Assembly: GCA_934215475.1 (NCBI GenBank)
Contig: CAKPZY010000040.1
Location: 1 to 15,439 of the forward strand
DNA from: an uncultured Ligilactobacillus sp.
Lineage (GTDB): Bacteria; Bacillota; Bacilli; Lactobacillales; Lactobacillaceae
DNA length: 15,439 bases
Direction: 5' to 3'
This document shows, piece after piece, positions 14,354 through 15,439 of this stretch. The position numbers and the translations under genes are program-made. The notes beneath the pieces are model-generated. The model searched no databases and was not told where the DNA came from. It saw nothing but the letters and a program-made list of their open reading frames with translations. Every line of letters begins with the position of its first letter. Position 1 is the stretch's first letter.

Positions 14354-14881
14354 CTAAATCATCTGAAGCGCATTCTGTGGCTGGTGGATCCTTAAATTGC
14401 GGGTCATTTTATACCAAATTTGTCCTGAATCGTGTTCAGTTGAAACTTCCTTCACTATAAACCCATTTTTTTCGTAAAAAGGGGCCATTTCCTTTAAACA
14501 TACTAGTGCAACAAACTCTATGGCCTGTTTTACGGCGTTATTCGCCATTTGCTCCAGTAGTTTGGCTGCTATTTTTTCACCTGCATACTCTGATGAAACG
14601 ACCAAGCTATTTATCATCTGGTACCGTTTATTGATATGCTTTCCTTTTTTTTCGTCAAATATATCACTAAAAAGGTATCGTTCCTTAGCCACAGGACCGC
14701 TGATGTATCCTATTACTTGCTTTTGATTGCCATAAGCTACTATGAAAGTATTTCGTGGATTATTGATCGCTGCTAGAACACTTTCTTTGGTCGGGGTTTC
14801 TTTCTCAGCAAAATTCGAGTGCTTAATTTGCATAATTGAGTTCAGATTTTCTTTTTTAGCTGCAGTGAAAGTAATTGACAT
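14354..14881 (-). CDS. GNAT family N-acetyltransferase, arylalkylamine-acetyltransferase-like
   Basis: This 175-residue acetyl-CoA-dependent acetyltransferase has the AANAT-like layout: an N-terminal IMQIKHSNF(A)-type helix, central strands QVIGYISGP and INSLVVSSEY, the CoA loop and the late VCLKEMAPFYEKNGF (about 127-141), which matches the Y/FYEKxGF ending of the fold. The pyrophosphate loop reads YAGEKIA (99-105) instead of the usual YRGKGIA, so the Arg and the second Gly are missing; activity may be altered. The ATG follows GGAGGG with a 6-nt spacer, and a good promoter lies upstream at 14927-14955. The substrate (polyamine, amino acid or antibiotic amine) is unknown. Confidence 0.85.
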   Translation of the reverse strand: MSITFTAAKKENLNSIMQIKHSNFAEKETPTKESVLAAINNPRNTFIVAYGNQKQVIGYISGPVAKERYLFSDIFDEKKGKHINKRYQMINSLVVSSEYAGEKIAAKLLEQMANNAVKQAIEFVALVCLKEMAPFYEKNGFIVKEVSTEHDSGQIWYKMTRNLRIHQPQNALQMI

Positions 14882-14926
14882 GGCAAGCCCTCCATTTGTG
14901 AAAAAAGTTCTAAACGTGCTAACCTC

Positions 14927-14955
14927 ATTATGACAATATCAATTAAAAAAAGCAA
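14927..14955 (-). promoter_or_regulatory. Predicted sigma-A promoter of the minus-strand GNAT gene
   Basis: Read on the minus strand, TTGCTT (14950-14955) and CATAAT (14927-14932) are 17 nt apart, and the ribosome binding site follows about 35 nt later. Confidence 0.5.
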
Positions 14956-15030
14956 AAGAATTATTCCTAACTGAAAATTTAGTTATCCGCATTTTTTATA
15001 AAGGATAAATCAGTCAAAAATATAAAGTGC

Positions 15031-15059
15031 TTATAGAAAAAAGGTAAGTGTGCTATAAT
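15031..15059 (+). promoter_or_regulatory. Extended -10 promoter pointing into the transposase remnant
   Basis: TATAAT at 15054-15059 is preceded by TGC, giving an extended -10 (TGnTATAAT), with a weak -35 (TTATAG, 15031-15036) 17 nt upstream. No intact gene follows, only transposase debris, so the promoter may have lost its original gene. Confidence 0.5.
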
Positions 15060-15072
15060 ACTTACTAGTTAA

Positions 15073-15291
15073 GAGTTAGGTAATTTGCTCAAGCAAGTTT
15101 CAAATGAACTTGGCTTGATGTTAATGGCCCTGAACTTAGCCAAAATGGCGCAAGCTATGAAGGAAATCATTTTCTTTAAAATAATTAAAAAGCAAAAAAC
15201 AAAAAATACCACCAAATTTTCAAAAAACAGGAAAATATGGTGGTATTTTATCGGATTATGGAACGTTTTGTCCCAACTCCTTCGTCAATGA
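15073..15291 (+). pseudogene. C-terminal remnant of an IS1182-like transposase
   Basis: The frame runs from the stop at 15070-15072 to the TGA at 15289-15291. Its first part, VSNELGLMLMALNLAKMAQ, matches the conserved C-terminal helix (ELGLxLMALNLxKM) of DDE transposases of the IS1182 type common in lactobacilli. A Lys-rich stretch and FIGLWNVLSQLLRQ follow. Only about 70 of the roughly 500 codons of a full transposase remain, with no catalytic DDE residues. A 12-bp hairpin lies inside the 3' part, as is common near IS ends. I see no matching left end in the window, so this is an old, truncated copy. Confidence 0.6.
15203..15249. terminator. 12-bp hairpin within the transposase remnant, likely bidirectional terminator
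   Basis: AAAATACCACCA (15203-15214) and TGGTGGTATTTT (15238-15249) are perfect reverse complements around a 23-nt loop. Each strand ends the stem with TTTT, as in a terminator that protects an insertion element from outside transcription. Confidence 0.6.
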
Positions 15292-15327
15292 TTAGGGTTA
15301 TTATTTAATTAAACAACTGCCTAAAAA

Positions 15328-15396
15328 TTATTTAAACATAGCTTTCGGCATTTTTCCTTCGGCCAAATTATGATAAGTACTATTAGCTAACAAATA
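15328..15396 (-). pseudogene. Possible 3' coding remnant (22 codons), unidentified
   Basis: On the minus strand a short frame reads NSTYHNLAEGKMPKAMFK and stops at TAA (15328-15330). It looks protein-like but is closed upstream by an in-frame stop and has no start or ribosome binding site. It may be the decayed end of a gene beyond the window edge. I do not recognise it. Confidence 0.2.
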
Positions 15397-15439
15397 TTAT
15401 TACAGAACCTAAAAAAGCTTATGATCCGTGTTTGTTATA

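Overview
The window looks like chromosomal DNA of a low-GC Gram-positive bacterium, most likely a lactic acid bacterium of the Lactobacillaceae. The reasons are strong AGGAGG-type ribosome binding sites, frequent GTG and TTG starts, CcpA-type cre sites, OpuA/OpuC osmoprotectant binding proteins, an AEC-MarR pair and a polyol dehydrogenase. The species call is inference. There are no rRNA or tRNA genes, no CRISPR array and no intact mobile element.

Layout. 1-1050: the tail of a glycine betaine ABC permease and its binding lipoprotein (end of an opuA-type operon), followed by a ~100-nt imperfect palindrome. 1269-3905: an aldo/keto reductase and a sugar-porter MFS permease, divergent across a 309-nt spacer with two cre-like sites. 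3962-4879: an orphan OpuCC-like osmoprotectant-binding lipoprotein, convergent with the permease across a bidirectional terminator. 5003-5474 holds no convincing gene. 5475-7049: a Nudix hydrolase and a Cof-type HAD phosphatase. 7161-9002 (minus strand): a small two-span membrane protein with a 10-codon leader ORF, a MarR regulator and an AEC transporter. 9003-9311: a gene-free divergent spacer with a near-perfect 40-bp palindrome. 9312-10241: a polytopic membrane protein with carotenoid-hydratase (CruF/DUF422)-like motifs. 10347-10526: a strictly periodic 42-bp array of hairpins. 10578-13716: a GNAT acetyltransferase, an alpha/beta hydrolase, a frameshifted DUF898-like membrane protein and a zinc-dependent polyol dehydrogenase ending at a strong terminator. 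13904-14881 (minus strand): a small charged protein and a second GNAT. 15073-15291: a transposase remnant.

Working together: two osmoprotectant-binding proteins (OpuA and OpuC types) indicate compatible-solute uptake. The sugar porter, aldo/keto reductase and polyol dehydrogenase fit facultative use of pentoses, hexoses or polyols under carbon catabolite control. The rest is single-gene accessory content with palindromic intergenic DNA, a frameshifted gene and insertion-sequence debris, as in a variable chromosomal region.

The most unusual item is the array at 10347-10526: four complete units of 12-nt arm, 11-nt loop, 12-nt arm and 7-nt spacer plus a half unit. Loops and spacers vary, while several arm substitutions are matched by compensating changes in the partner arm.
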